Origin: Lutraria lutraria
Taxonomy: Eukaryota; Mollusca; Bivalvia; Venerida; Mactridae
Direction: 5' to 3'
Assembly (NCBI GenBank): GCA_964023205.1
Contig: OZ026833.1
Location: 818,501-882,500, forward strand
Length of the DNA: 64,000 bases
Under the pieces are notes generated by a model. That model saw nothing but the letters and a program-made list of their open reading frames with translations, ran no database searches and was not told where the DNA came from. Each line of letters begins with the position of its first letter. Positions within the stretch are counted from its first letter, which is position 1. The position numbers were made by a program, and so were the translations under genes. Shown here one piece after another: positions 22,330-34,884 of the stretch.

Positions 22330-23908
22330 TGGCGTCTATAAAGAAGTTTTTGAAATTTGACAGCACCAAAAAACAACGACAACGTCGACAGCATAATTAT
22401 ATTAATTTGTCAGTGTTTGTAATCATAACTTAACGCGACATAACACAATCGAAAACATCAGAGATCCAAAATAGACCGGCGAACTTATATCGAAGTCCGT
22501 CACAGAATATTCAAGTTTGCACAAAACGCATGTCGTTGTTCATCTTTCAGCGACAAATTCAGCCTAGATAAATCTTTCCAATCTGTCCATTGCTAAAACG
22601 TGCAATTCATTGACGCACGAGAATTCTCTTTTAGGGCAATGATAATTACAATTTAATTGGTGTAAAATCATCAATAAAATGCTTTGTTATTGACTGAGTT
22701 TGCTTTGGGGGTACACGTGTGCGTTTTATACACGTGTTGTCCACGTGTTTGGGATTTTGAACGCATTCAGACAAATTAGACGATTAAATGCGTGGAAGCG
22801 CCAAGGTTTCCGACCGAACCGGAAATAAGTGTTGGTGCTAAATCCTGGACTGACAGTAATACAGCTTTAATGTAGAAATGTAAATTTGACGGACGAAAAT
22901 ATGTTTTGTGCGAAATTACTATTTTTTCGTGAAAATTAGACAATTTGTGTTTTAGGCGCCACGATGATGTTCGCTCATCCATTGTTCTTGACATAGCACA
23001 AGTTTAGTTTAATTAGGGTGGAATTATTGGAATCTTCCACTCAATCATAAATATGTAAGATAATATGTTCTCTTCTAGTTCCATTGTTTTTATTTTGATA
23101 TTAGGGACCGTAAACACATAAACATTAAACTATCGGCTGTTTATCTTTAAAAATAAAAAAAGAATGCTAGACAATAATTTACGGAAACAGCGGGGAAATG
23201 ATAGCAGGCAGAAATTTTGAGTATTTTGTCTGAGACTGTCGTCTGCAAACATCGCCTTTAGTGAACTGCACCGTAATTTAGAATACTATACAACTAGCTT
23301 AATACATAATCATTGCACTTGTACGTGTAAAATGTTGTGAAAATAATAAACCGCCTTTGAAGAAAATCTCCCTCCAACAAAATAATATTACAGAGAGAAG
23401 CTTGGTATGCCAGTAACTTATACAGGCATATTTCCACAAATGTACGAGCGTTTTAGGAATGTTGGAATGTAGAAGAAATCTGCTGTTTTACTTGGCGATG
23501 TCTAAACCTTTGTGTAACAGTAAGACATCGCGAAATATGATATAACTTGTCGACATGTGTATGTATGCACGTGTTCTGACGGATTCATTTATTGTACTTC
23601 GGTATTTCAGGTCTGTGTACAGGATTACGCACATACACTCGTGCAACCAATAAAACAGGGGACACAACTTCAGATGATCTGTATAATTATATTTTACTAT
23701 GCATATCGATGGAAACTTTCACTCGTAGCATTTCGTATAATAGATACATACATTATCATATATTGTACGGATGTGAAAATTAAATCAAATGAAATTTTGA
23801 ATCTTCTACCTTAGATATTATGCTACTAGTATTTACGAAGATCTAAGCTTACATGTTTATATATATTTTATTATCCCAAGCGTCCTTTGTTGTCTGGTTT
23901 GGTTGTGT
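22330..23908. other. Intergenic, no gene seen
   Basis: Contains three CACGTG words within about 50 bp near 22700-22745 and otherwise no recognised element. Confidence 0.4.
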
Positions 23909-24091
23909 AGTAAACCTCTTCAGAACGGTCTCTCTTGAGCAACAACCTTCCTTCAACAACACCATGTTTTCCAAACAGTACCATTTAACTATTAATTTAA
24001 CCTCTATAAAGCAACAACCTCTCAACAACAACATAATTTTGCTTCTCTCAAAGGCGACGACAAAGGGTGATGCTTTTGAGAAGTTGCACTG
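23909..24091 (+). mobile_element. Family B MITE, copy 2
   Basis: Shares with the copy at 18441 the order CTCTCTTGAGCAACAACCT, CCTTCAACAACACCATG, TTTAACTATTAATTTAACC, CTCTCAACAACAACATAAT and the end GAGAAGTTGCACTG. The left end is degenerate (GTAAACCTCTTCAGAACGG). It has no coding capacity; open frames on both strands here are artefacts of the repeat. Confidence 0.7.
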
Positions 24092-24429
24092 TGCATACAT
24101 GTATAAATAAACATATACTAAATTTATAACCATCACTGTGTTATTTTTCGTCTTCCATTATTATGCAAGAATAAATTATGCAAGAAATAATACAAATTAA
24201 AACCGAAAGTAGATCTGAATTATTAAAACACGTGGTTACAAGCGAACAGCCCGCCAAATGATTTAAACCTCTGATAATTAACAAAGTAAAAGTGATATAT
24301 GCCCACCGAAATATGCGTATAGGCTTCCGAAATGCACGTTCAACATTTGTTAGGAAATTATTAGCATCAGGTTCAATCAAGCCTCGCCGTGTTTTATCGT
24401 GTCAATTTATTCCTGGTCGTTAATTTCAG

Positions 24430-24584
24430 CTTCGTCTGTTGTAAAGGAAAGGCTACATTTTGATAGCAGTTCAGTCACAGCTGTTGGCAAGAATCACACT
24501 TCTAATTCAATCAGTGTTTACGATATTCAGAACATTGCTCCTTGGAGCCTCTGTCTGGATGGTCGGACATCTACTTCATGTTGA
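24430..24584 (+). CDS. Possible terminal exon or exon remnant, unidentified protein
   Basis: I do not recognise the product. A good acceptor (TCGTTAATTTCAG, ending 24429) is followed by an open frame of about 51 codons reading ...VKERLHFDSSSVTAVGKN ... NSISVYDIQNIAPWSLC ... then a TGA stop. An AATAAA lies only 31 bp further on (24615-24620). The residue mix is more protein-like than surrounding frames and loosely recalls a beta-propeller strand. There is no matching upstream exon that I could find, so it may be a retrocopy, pseudogene piece or chance. Confidence 0.2.
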
Positions 24585-24717
24585 AATCCTTAAAACATCC
24601 TTTTAGATGTGTTTAATAAACATCACTTGTGTCTATTTGCCTACTGGCGGTCAGTAAAATGCCCTCCACTATATGTTAAATCATTCATTTTGCTGTTTCT
24701 ATTTGCATTATTCAATT

Positions 24718-24935
24718 AAACTCGCGATAATGGCCACCTGGGAATAAAGACAACTGTGTACAACGGACACTCATAAGACCATAATTACAGTCAAACTTCA
24801 ATTAGCAGCCACCTCCGAATAAAGACCATTCTTTTAAAAACCGTCATTGATTATTTACAACAATGACCCCCTAATAAAGGACATTTGTCAATAAAGTCTA
24901 TATCTGACCCTTCACAAGGGTGGCCTTTCTTCACA
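24718..24935 (+). mobile_element. Family A MITE, copy 2 (with adjacent related fragment)
   Basis: The main copy starts at 24788 as TA|CAGTCAAACTTCAATTAGC followed by AGCCACCTCCGAATAAAGACC, CTTTTAAAAACCGTCATTGA, CCCCTAATAAAGGAC and GGGTGGCCTTTCTTCACAGG. The block order matches the copy at 5492. The 70 bp before it (GATAATGGCCACCTGGGAAT ...) is related sequence, suggesting two juxtaposed insertions. At least five AATAAA-type hexamers lie on the + strand here. Confidence 0.65.
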
Positions 24936-26084
24936 GGTTTGATTCTGTTGATATTCTGGACTGAATCCTCCAAATAAATGCTCACTGTGTATACAGACCA
25001 TTACTACATGCATGTACTTCCCTCTGATGTCCTCTATCATTACTTGTGTTGATATTTATCTGCACTTACTTATACAATTTATCAAAACCACTTGAAAATT
25101 TTTCAAAATTTAAAAAATGTCTGAACCGATTCTTAAAATTTTAAGCACGTTTAAGATAATCAATCATTATTTTATGCAGGCTTGTAGACGTTGTTTTAAA
25201 TATCTCAGATTCAAATACGATCTTATCAAACGCATATTTTATTTTATCATATAACACACTGTTTGAAATCGTATTTTTTTGTTGATATATACTAGAAACA
25301 CCTGCGTAGCTTTATGGTGCAATTATATTGCAATTAATTCAGTGATACATACCAGACGTTTTATGAATCTGAGACCTGTAGACGTAAAATAAAACTGCAT
25401 GTTTTCGGGCCGAGCATTTTAAACTTTTATTGTAACATGTATTCGCGACTACTAATGCCGAATAAGAGAACGTCTCCCAATGTGTCCTGGAACTAAACCT
25501 TAATTTACTCAATAACTTTCTAATTCATAGTGCAATAGAGCCATGAAGTAAAACTTGAAATTTCTTAAGAATTCGCAGTGCAGCTCCACTTGTAATATGT
25601 TCTAGATAATCCTTCGTTTCTGCAAAGTAAATCCCCCTCGTTGGGTGGGCGGTCTGTATCACAATATGTTCTGATATAAAACTTAAAATTATAGTCTGGG
25701 AATTGCTTATAAGCCTCAGCAATTAAGATGTTGCAATATGATATTGCATAAAGATTTTATCTGCCTTACACGACTTAAGACTCGGCATGTAAACCGTCAC
25801 TTGTATTCAGGGTGTTTGTCTCTTGTGAAGAGATCTGGAATGCTCAAAGTGTGGTTCTGCTTTAAAGATAAAAACATGGAAAGAAAAGAAAATCCGGGGT
25901 CACGTATAAAACCCATTATGTTCTTACAAGTTTAACACGATGTTTGATTGGACGAAACATTTTGAACCTCTCAAATTTGCTTATAATTCTTGTATACATA
26001 AATTATGTATGTTAACATGTTTGTCCTTATAAATATATAACACTACAGCTTCATTGAGAATACCGATACAACTATAAAAGTTGT
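24936..26084. other. Intergenic, no gene seen
   Basis: AT-rich. Two open frames of 65 codons (25525-25722 minus, 25738-25935 plus) have no recognisable motif or splice context. Confidence 0.4.
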
Positions 26085-26260
26085 CACATGACAGCAATCA
26101 CATGATAATAGTAACATGGAATATGTCACATGATAGAAGTCACATGGTAGTCACCATGGAAGTAATCACATGACATAAATCACATGACAGCAGTGACATA
26201 ATAGTAGTCACATGACAGTAGTCACAGTGATCACATGGAAGGTGTCACAATCAAGAACAT
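26085..26260 (+). repeat. Degenerate tandem repeat of CACATGACAGTAGT-like units
   Basis: About ten loosely spaced (roughly 14-18 bp) copies of (T)CACATG(A/G)(C/T)A separated by (A)GTAGT or GAAGT words. CACATG dominates. The same word cluster recurs at 61820-61890 around the donor of protocadherin exon 3. Confidence 0.75.
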
Positions 26261-27019
26261 AATTTTGTTACAGAGAAAAAGCCTAGAATTAAGTCATGAT
26301 GTTAGGAATATACATTCATGTGAATGAGCTTCGATTAAATAGATGCATATATATACAGCAATACTCGTCAGTAAAGGGTGAAGTAATAAAAGTCCTTATA
26401 CATAACTTCCAGTATTTATTGGGACTCAATATTTATTGTTGACTTACGGTTAGCGAAATGCAATTGCAGACAACATTGAGGTATAAAATATACGTATACA
26501 ATGTAGTAGCAAAAACTGTATTATTCTGATTTCTTGCTCGCATATTTACGAAGTTCACTGTCTGCCACCATATTTATTCAATTATCCATAACACCTGCTG
26601 AAGACATGGAGAAACATTTCAGCAGCTAATTAACGACAAACACAAACAAACCAGTCGATGATACTCATGAAAATACAAAGGAAGTGTACGAAATGGCGAC
26701 ATAAACTCTGTTTATTAATAAATATTTTTCTTTGTAAGCGAAACCTAAGATAAGCTGGAAAAGGTTATTTTCGTGTCAGATTTGAGATAGATTCCAATAC
26801 CTTTGTTTTCTCAAGACGCAGGATTTCTTGGGAACGTTGATCTCAGAGTCAGAAAATTCTGGTAAAGTTTCAGATAGATAAGTCACACACAGACATAAGT
26901 ATTTTTATTAGTTCACTAATTAACGATGTCTTATAATGTTGCATACGTGTCGAACACATTGCTACCAGTTATCACGAGTGTGGGAATAACTTTTTCGGCT
27001 GATGAGAGCTCGAGCTCGT

Positions 27020-27165
27020 GTACATTAAAACCTGATGTTGTGACCAATAAGGTCCGAATAAAGGTCACCCTGGGAATAAAAGCCCGGCTTTTAAAAACCG
27101 TTATTCGTTATTTAGAGCAAAATGAGCGCCAAATAAAGGTCGCATATCAATAAAGGACACATTAT
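27020..27165 (+). mobile_element. Family A MITE, copy 3 (truncated)
   Basis: Contains GGTCCGAATAAAGGTCACC, GGGAATAAAAGCCCGGC, TTTTAAAAACCGTTATTCG and CAAATAAAGGTCGCATATC, in family A order. Terminal CAGT is not preserved (ACATTAAAACCTGATGTTG at the left). The 75-codon open frame across it is a repeat artefact. Confidence 0.6.
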
Positions 27166-27553
27166 GTATATATTTGTTCACAGGATGACTATATTAAAGA
27201 CATATTAACCAGTGGAGCAACATTGAATGGTCTTTGTTGTAATATGGTACAAGTATCGAAGTGGTCTATATTTAAGTTACCCTCCGTTTGTTTCTGTTGT
27301 TTCTTGTAGCATTTGACGACAACATTTACTTGATTTATGTCGGTAAGTTGACCTCACTAATGATATAGGTCAAACAGAAGTACTTAGCATAGTCCTCCCT
27401 CTGTAAGCTACTGACAAACAGTCGTACAATAATTTCAGCCTACGTATATTGGCCGTCTACTTATAATGTGAGACTTGCAGTCATATTGTCACATGTAAAA
27501 GTGTGTCTTTCTCGCTCCTATGATTTCAAAATGACGTATCATACACATTGAGG

Positions 27554-28424
27554 CACCGGTGTAACGTTTTCAAGCTCCCCCTTTTTAGGTTACCCCCTGG
27601 TAACTTAAAAACGTTTTCAAAGTACCGGCCCCGGTAACATTAAAACGTTTTCAAACTCTCCCCCCCCCCCCCGTTTTAATAACCCCCCCCCTCCCTATGT
27701 TGATTATTTGTGGCGAAAACGTTTATATTTCAGGTTATAATTCATACTAAATGATTCACAGTCAACATGGTTTATTGACATATGATTCCTGTATTTCTAA
27801 ACTGAATATACGCAATAATTATATGAAGCTATGGAAACCTATTCGGGTCATGGAGAGTACGCGCCTTTATTCAAATATATATTAACGAAAAGTACAAGAC
27901 ATGACCTGTGCAATCCCACACTTACTTGTGTTCAGAAAACCAACAATAGTTATGTTTTTTATCTATTTTTTTGTCAAAATGGTTCAAGATTGCATTGGTA
28001 TTTGCGCAATAACGCTCATAGGATTCCATAATGAAGGAATGGACTTGTCAATATATGACATCATTTGATTTCGTCGTATGATTTCATCATAAGGACAGCG
28101 TGTAAAGTCTCATATAACTGTAGTACACGTATGCATTTATGTGTTTGAAACTGTAATCTCCTTATTCGTGTGCAAGCTCTCTTTTATTATGAATTTTCAA
28201 ATTATTAATCTGAAAACGTTTTCAAAGCGCCCCCGAGGTAACCTGAAAACGTTTTCAGATTACCGGGTAGGGCATTTGAAAACGGAGGGGGTAATCTCAA
28301 AACGTTTTAATTGTACCCCTCCCGGTAACTTAAAAACGTTTTTAAATTCCCGGGGGTAATTTGAAAACGTATTAAAGTTACCGGGGGTAACCTGAAAAAG
28401 GGGAGCTTGAAAACGTTACACCGG
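27554..28424. mobile_element. Non-autonomous element with long inverted ends and AACGTT-rich subterminal repeats
   Basis: The left end CCGGTGTAACGTTTTCAAGC + TCCCCCTTTTT(A)GGTTACCCCC is matched in reverse complement by the right end (about 28383-28424), giving an inverted repeat of about 45 bp. Both flanks are packed with near-palindromic GAAAACGTTTTCA words (left near 27564, 27605, 27642; right near 28205, 28241, 28302, 28333, 28365, 28403) separated by GGTAAC/CCCGGG and poly(C) tracts. The centre (about 27720-28190) is AT-rich with no transposase. No family is assigned. Confidence 0.7.
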
Positions 28425-29779
28425 CATAAACCAGGGGAAATAAACTGGTCACTTAATATAGAGACAAGGGGAATTGAAAGGAAACACGAATGTCGGTTCG
28501 AGATACAAAATGGTAAATTTTGGTATAAAGGAATGATGTTTGATCTTAGCTTTAAATCGACTTATATATACATACGTAAACGCTACAGACAATCTTATAC
28601 GACATTAGCAGTGATAATTTCATTATAACACTCTGTGATTTGTGTTTATTATATAATCAATGATATTATACACCTGTAACAATTATCATGATTATAAAAG
28701 TTCATCACAATCATATTGTACAGGCAGACATTATGCTCGCTTCTGTTTTTATGCAAAATGATATTTCTTGTAGAGTGACAATAATAATTATTTGTGTGGA
28801 GACTCATCGTGTAAGGATATCATGTCGACCTATAATTTATGTTGCGTTGTTTCCTGAAATGTGTGAATCGTGTTGATAACAATTTGCGCCGCACAAAATA
28901 CCCACAATGATGACAGTAAAATTGACTATAATCTCAGTACTGTGTGTGAAATCAAACTGTTCTGACCAGTGGACTTCTGAATAAGTATTCAATGTCAAAT
29001 TGACATCTATTTGTTTTAGGAATAGAATAGAACAGAGTTGATGTTTATCACCAACAACATAACTGATGTATTGACTGTTGCCATAGCAAAATCTGCGGAG
29101 AATCGTAAAAATGGTTCATGTTGGTGTTTGATTGTTTAATAGCTTTTTATGAATGTCATGAAATATATCGAAACCATATTTCTGCCTTTTTATTCTTTCG
29201 TCAGCTTACACAACACGTGGTAATAAATTCTCTGTTTGATTTGTTTGTTGTTGTATGCAATGGAGAATGACTGCATCATGACACATTCTGACATTCTGTA
29301 ACTAGGGATGAGCGAACGTACATTAATCAAGACATGACAGTTACAGAGATTTCTGTGATGAAACTTTTGTACTCTTTACGTGTTTTATGTTTCTTTGGTA
29401 CCTTTCTTATTTCTCTCGTCTGCTGTATAAATTTCTGTGGCGGGTAAGAAAGGCGTATTTTGTCAATGGGATCAAAGAAAAAACATTCTATGTACCGAGA
29501 AAACATGCGTAAAATGTTACAAATTGATATGTCTCGATTGATAATTATTGATAATGCTTAAATATAACGGATTCCAGCATTAAAACCCTTTTTGATAAAC
29601 ATACGAAAACAGGGCACACCCATTAATGAGCAGTAATGAATTTATGGAAATGTTTCTAACAATTTTTATGTTACGCACAGGGTGCAACAAAATACAGCAA
29701 AAAAGACATTTTTTGTTTTATTTCAATAGGCAAATTTAGATAAATCTAACATTATTATGACGTCTGCAACGTTGTCGTA
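28425..29779. other. Intergenic, no gene seen
   Basis: AT-rich. Short open frames only, none protein-like. Confidence 0.4.
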
Positions 29780-29950
29780 CATTGCAACCTCTTCAGAGCG
29801 GCCCTCTCTTGAGCAAAAACCTCCCTTCAACTACAGCATGATTTTTTCCACAACACGGTTTAACTATTTATTTAACCTCTCTAGAGCAACAACCTCTCAA
29901 CAACAACATAATTTGCTACATGTGCTCCCAAAGGGTTGTTTTGGTTGAAA
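29780..29950 (+). mobile_element. Family B MITE, copy 3 (right end lost)
   Basis: Starts TA|CATTGCAACCTCTTCAGAG followed by CGGCCCTCTCTTGAGCAAA, CCTCCCTTCAACTACAGCATG, TTTAACTATTTATTTAACC and CTCTCTAGAGCAACAACCTC. The terminal GAGAAGTTGCA block of the other copies is replaced by unrelated sequence after CCCAAAGGGTTG. Confidence 0.65.
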
Positions 29951-30527
29951 AAATATCAAGTTAAATCAATGAACTAAGTAATTTAGTAAATAAATGGCAA
30001 TAAATAGAAATAAATCATTTAGCTTCTTTCATGTATAGATATATTTGTAATCACGACTAAATAATCATGAACACTTCCAGAAGTCCATAGATTTTACATA
30101 AATCTTGTGATAAAATGAATGTTTTCCCTAATGCGAAACTACGGAGAGAACTCGACATGTAAAGCTAGTCGAGTATGCTCACAGGGGCTTGACATTAATC
30201 AAAAGCGGCTTGAGAGCGGGTATGATAATTTAGACTGACGTATACTGACCACTTACATTCATCATGAAGATATACCGAGTATTCTGATGCTGATAAGCCC
30301 TCGTAGTGAACAGCTTTCACACAGAATACAAAACGTTTATATCCATGGCTTATCAGTCAAACTGGATACATGCTTGTGATAAAACAATTCGGCAACATCA
30401 TGGATACTAGACAAAGATGGAAGCCATAAACTTACAATCAACCACGAGACAATAAATAGCACAAACAACGAAAAACACGTTAACTGTTGGTAATGATTCT
30501 GTTTTGGCCAGCTGCCTCTAAGAATGT

Positions 30528-30755
30528 GTGTTTGTTTGATCGAGTTTTACGCTCCTTTTCAGCAGACAGAGTCATATGAGGCGGACAGTTCAACTAACCA
30601 TCGTTCCTGGGAAGAACCAGTACTAGACTCTCATCCTCCGTAAGCAACTGCCTACTTTCTCACATAAAGAGACATGGTCGGTAGCTGGCTCGAACCCACG
30701 ACCCTCTATTAGTGAGAGGTTACAGTGACCTCCAATGTTTATCCGATCCTTCGCC
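30528..30755 (-). mobile_element. tRNA-derived SINE, minus orientation
   Basis: On the minus strand the head (about 30685-30750) has an A-box-like GGTCACTGTAACCTCTC and a B box GGTTCGAGCC. A body and a tail follow that read CATATGACTCTGTCTGCTG, AAAAGGAGCGTAAAACTCG and ATCAAACAAACACAC. That CATATGACT...GCGTAAAAC...AAACAAAC ending is characteristic of widespread mollusc SINEs and resembles the end of the copy at 16524. Confidence 0.7.
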
Positions 30756-33700
30756 CATGTTTGTATTTGGCCCTAGCTCCAACATTTAGCCTTCCTGGCC
30801 AGGCTCTTTGTCAACCTCTATCTTCTTCATGTTCTATTGTTTTATAGAACTAAATCGCGAACTTTTTTACTGAACTGTAGATCTCATTAAAAAAAGTTTA
30901 GATATAACCACTTTGTGGGTGGGGTAAAATAATCACACTCTCATATTGTATTAATTATAACGCGGTACACTAAAGTATTTACATATGACAGATGGCAGAC
31001 ACGTGCACCTGACATTTTACATTTGGTATACTTCTATCTTTCGGTCACATGACAAATTGAGTAATGCTCAAGACGCTGCAACTGTATAAATAAACGAGAT
31101 TGTGCACTAATATTCTTGTCTTTGTTTTCAGTCTTACGCAAATGAATGAAACTGTACTATTTACGAGAAATGGGACATTTCACTCCGGAACGTCCATAAA
31201 TATGCATTGGTCGGCATAAGAAACACTTTTTGAACACGAGTTTCTTTTAAATTCATAAAGAATAATTTATTGCAAGTATATGTCCTTTTAACGCATGTTT
31301 ATATCTCCCTGCATGATCCACCATGACAGGGCTTCGGAATTGAAATTGGTTCGTACATTGTATTATCTTTTCATTCATCACCATGATTTCAACCAAGAAA
31401 AATGGATTCGTTTCATTCATGTAAAGAGCACCACCATTACTGGTTATAAAGAATGTTTCGAATCGTATTTAAATTTAACCATAGGGTAATGTTGTCTTAA
31501 AAGCAGACCCTAAATCACCTGGAAGACACACTCCTGTTGTAAGATTTATACAAAAAATAACTACAAGTTCAGAAATGTCTCAAAATGGAACCATGTGCCT
31601 TCCGTCAGATCGGACTTTGACAAAGTGAACAATTTATACAATTTGATGTTGGCATCCATTAAAAAAATGTCTAATTTCCTCTTTTCTTGTAGTCCCGAGG
31701 ATCAGATGTTCTGTAGAAACCAATTTGCTAAAATTTACGAGAAAAATTTCATTGTTTTGTCTTCGAATGAAATATCACTACCCTCTCGCCATATTTTTCT
31801 GTGTCTATGATAATGAAATTCAGCTCTCGACAGAGAAAAAAAACATCAAGTTAGTTTAGTTCGTCTGAGAGGTGACCATTACTGTCAACGATAGTTTGTT
31901 TACTCCCGGACGCACGTTCGGATAACTCCGGTCATTATTTTTTAACCGTCGTCATGTTTGATGAAGATTACGTGGCATCATTTTAAACAAATGATTCGTT
32001 TCATCTTCAGTGTATAGAGTCAATAATCATCCATTTAGATTTAACGGCCGCCATTAAACAGAACAGAACAGAACAACTGTTACCTCTTTAGGAACGGTCA
32101 CTCTAGATTTCGCTTTCTGACATTAAATTGGGCTAATACACACCTCCGATTACGTCTCTCCCATTGCCTCTTTGTTCACAAGATTGACTGTATTCGAAAC
32201 GGGCATGTCTTTATTCTTTGGATCATCTCAGCGTGTATAATTTTATAGACTATATTTCGATTCTTTTTATATACACCTTTTCCGAGTGACAGAATACAAA
32301 CACGATAATGATTGAATATTATACCATAGCCAGTCACGGTTATTAATTTATATGTGAACATATTTTATCATTATTTTATTTCTAAACTTGTCATCATGTT
32401 GGTACATTGATTTTATTTTACTCTCTTTAATGTCGTACAAAACTTTCTTTGAAGCTTCATGCGGAAATGTGAAAACAATGAAAAAATAATAAATTTCCAG
32501 AAATTGTTCAACACTTAAACCCGAATCGATCATTTCAACGGAATGGATTTTTTTCGCATTAATTACTTCATAAGTTGTTCTTTATATAAAAAAAACTATT
32601 AGATTTTTAACTACAAATCTCATTCTTAAATATAAATTCGTCGATATGTTTTAACTGGAGAGCATAATTCTGTCACTGACGTAGTTCCTGAGTTTCATTA
32701 AAAATGAATTGCTCGTCATCTACGCATGCGCGAAATGCAATTGCATAATTTTAGTTTATGTTATAGTTTGATGATTGTTTTACATCACTGTCAAATTAGA
32801 AAATAATCATCATTCATATAAATATGAGATAAAAAATCAACTTTAAACGCAAGCATAGATTTGCTTGTAATACTTTTTACGAACGTCATTGAAAAAAATT
32901 GCAAAAAGATGTTAAGTACAGATAATTCAAGTAGCTATCGTCAATTATAGACCAATCAAACATCAGTTCTATTAGCACTATCCTGATGCTATACCTAGCT
33001 ATCAAAACATGCCACGTTTCTAAGCATGCAGTCAAAATTGATTGATGCAAAAACAGCGTTTATAAAAAGATAAACATACAATATATACTTTATATCAGGT
33101 CCCCACCTTAATGATAAAACTATAGAATATGCATTTTTTTCTCGAAGACAACTCAGTTATTCCAACTATTGATATAGGATGACAATACATTTACTGTTGC
33201 GAGCAGATATCCCGCTCTTCAACTTAATTTTATTCAAAATATTAGTAACCAGGTATTGTCAATATCCATGGTAATCTGATTAAGAAACCAATTTTCACCC
33301 CACATCTAACAAACACCCCTTTTATTCAGTGCGGATATCACTTTCCTGCTCCCTAGTTAACTGTTTCTTAACTTGCCGACACGTCCCGTTTGATCCTTCT
33401 GAGTATAATTGTATCACACTGATTAGAAATCGAGCCTAATTCAAACATAAATCCGCTGTTATCATTCAAGGAACGGTATTACGCGATATCCCAATATTAT
33501 ATTGGAGACAAGAAGGTCTTTCAACGACCACTTTCACTACCGTATCGAAGATAGTCCTAACGTGTGCATTATCTATTTGTCTGAAAATCGGCAAATTCAC
33601 TAAGATTTATGTATTAGTTGAAAATTTAATCAAACGTCGAGTATTGAAATCAATGTGGGTCAATGAGGTGATTTTTCATCAAAGGGCCACATCTTTGACA

Positions 33701-34884
33701 GGCGGAACCTAAAGATTTAAGAAAATCGTAGTTTTCTTGAAGTGGACACCAATATATAATCCATGACCCTTAGTTCAGAGTGAATGTATACATTGTATTG
33801 TACGATGTTTGCAAGAAACCTCAAAACAGCCATTTAACTGGGCACGCCTCAAAACTGACCATAGTCCGTTATCCAAATAGTTTAAATACTTTAACTTTAT
33901 GTATGACATTTTAAACGTAACGAAGTTCTGTAGAGAATTCCGTCAATATAGCATCAAATTATTTGTCCAAATTCAAAATTCTGGATTTTTTTACTTCAAA
34001 CATTTTAAGAGATAGTCATTATATTTTTATACATAATTATGTGTATTTACGGTCAGGTAATTATATAAAACTTATATAATACTAGCTGTACACATATTGA
34101 GTACATGTATGTCATCATGTATGATAAAATCAAATATTTAATTCCATTTAAAGAATGATTTAGATTCGGTTTTTAATTACATTGTGGCCTTGTAAAAACA
34201 TATATAGAGGTCATGTCTGACTATACCAGGGGTTACCCACAAGTCTGACTCACAACAATAATAAACAGAGAAGTAATAAAATAAGTCACTGATTATGTTA
34301 AATTAATGTTAGATTCATATAATTGACATTACACTGGGTAGAAAATGTCATCAAAAATATGAAATATAAAAATAATAAAAAATAAAAGTCAAAGAGTTGA
34401 TTATCTATATAATGTACTTCCCTTTATTTTCTGTGATGTTGAACAATAAATGGAGAAAGTTTGTTTGTGGTGAAGTTTTATTACATATTAATTTTGTATT
34501 TTATTTCACAGTAGAAATTTTAATTGCGTGATTTACGACCACGTGTCAGAAGTTGCGGTCTACAATTCGTCGTTTTAATTTAATTTACGTCGTAATAAAA
34601 ATTCAATAAAATTGCACCAGGGTCTATTATGACAAGATTTTAGTATGAACAACTGATTTCAGTGTTGTTTTAAATGTACCAGACTACCCGAAAAATGAAA
34701 AGAAAGTACGACTTGGTGTTTGTAATTTATCTTTTATCTATCTATACATGGAAGAACCCAGGGACCGAGCTTAAAATCTGACCCCTTAAACAGGTCTAAA
34801 ACATGCACGTGCTACAAATCAAGTTGCTTAAAATTGACCAATGAAATGACTGTATTTTAAGCTAGTTATTTTAGGGTTTCAGGA
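30756..34884. other. Intergenic, no gene seen
   Basis: About 4.1 kb of AT-rich DNA with only short unremarkable open frames. It contains (ACAGA)3 at about 32057 and the exact second copy of a 17-base CGCATGCGCGAAATGCA word at 32723-32739. Confidence 0.4.
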
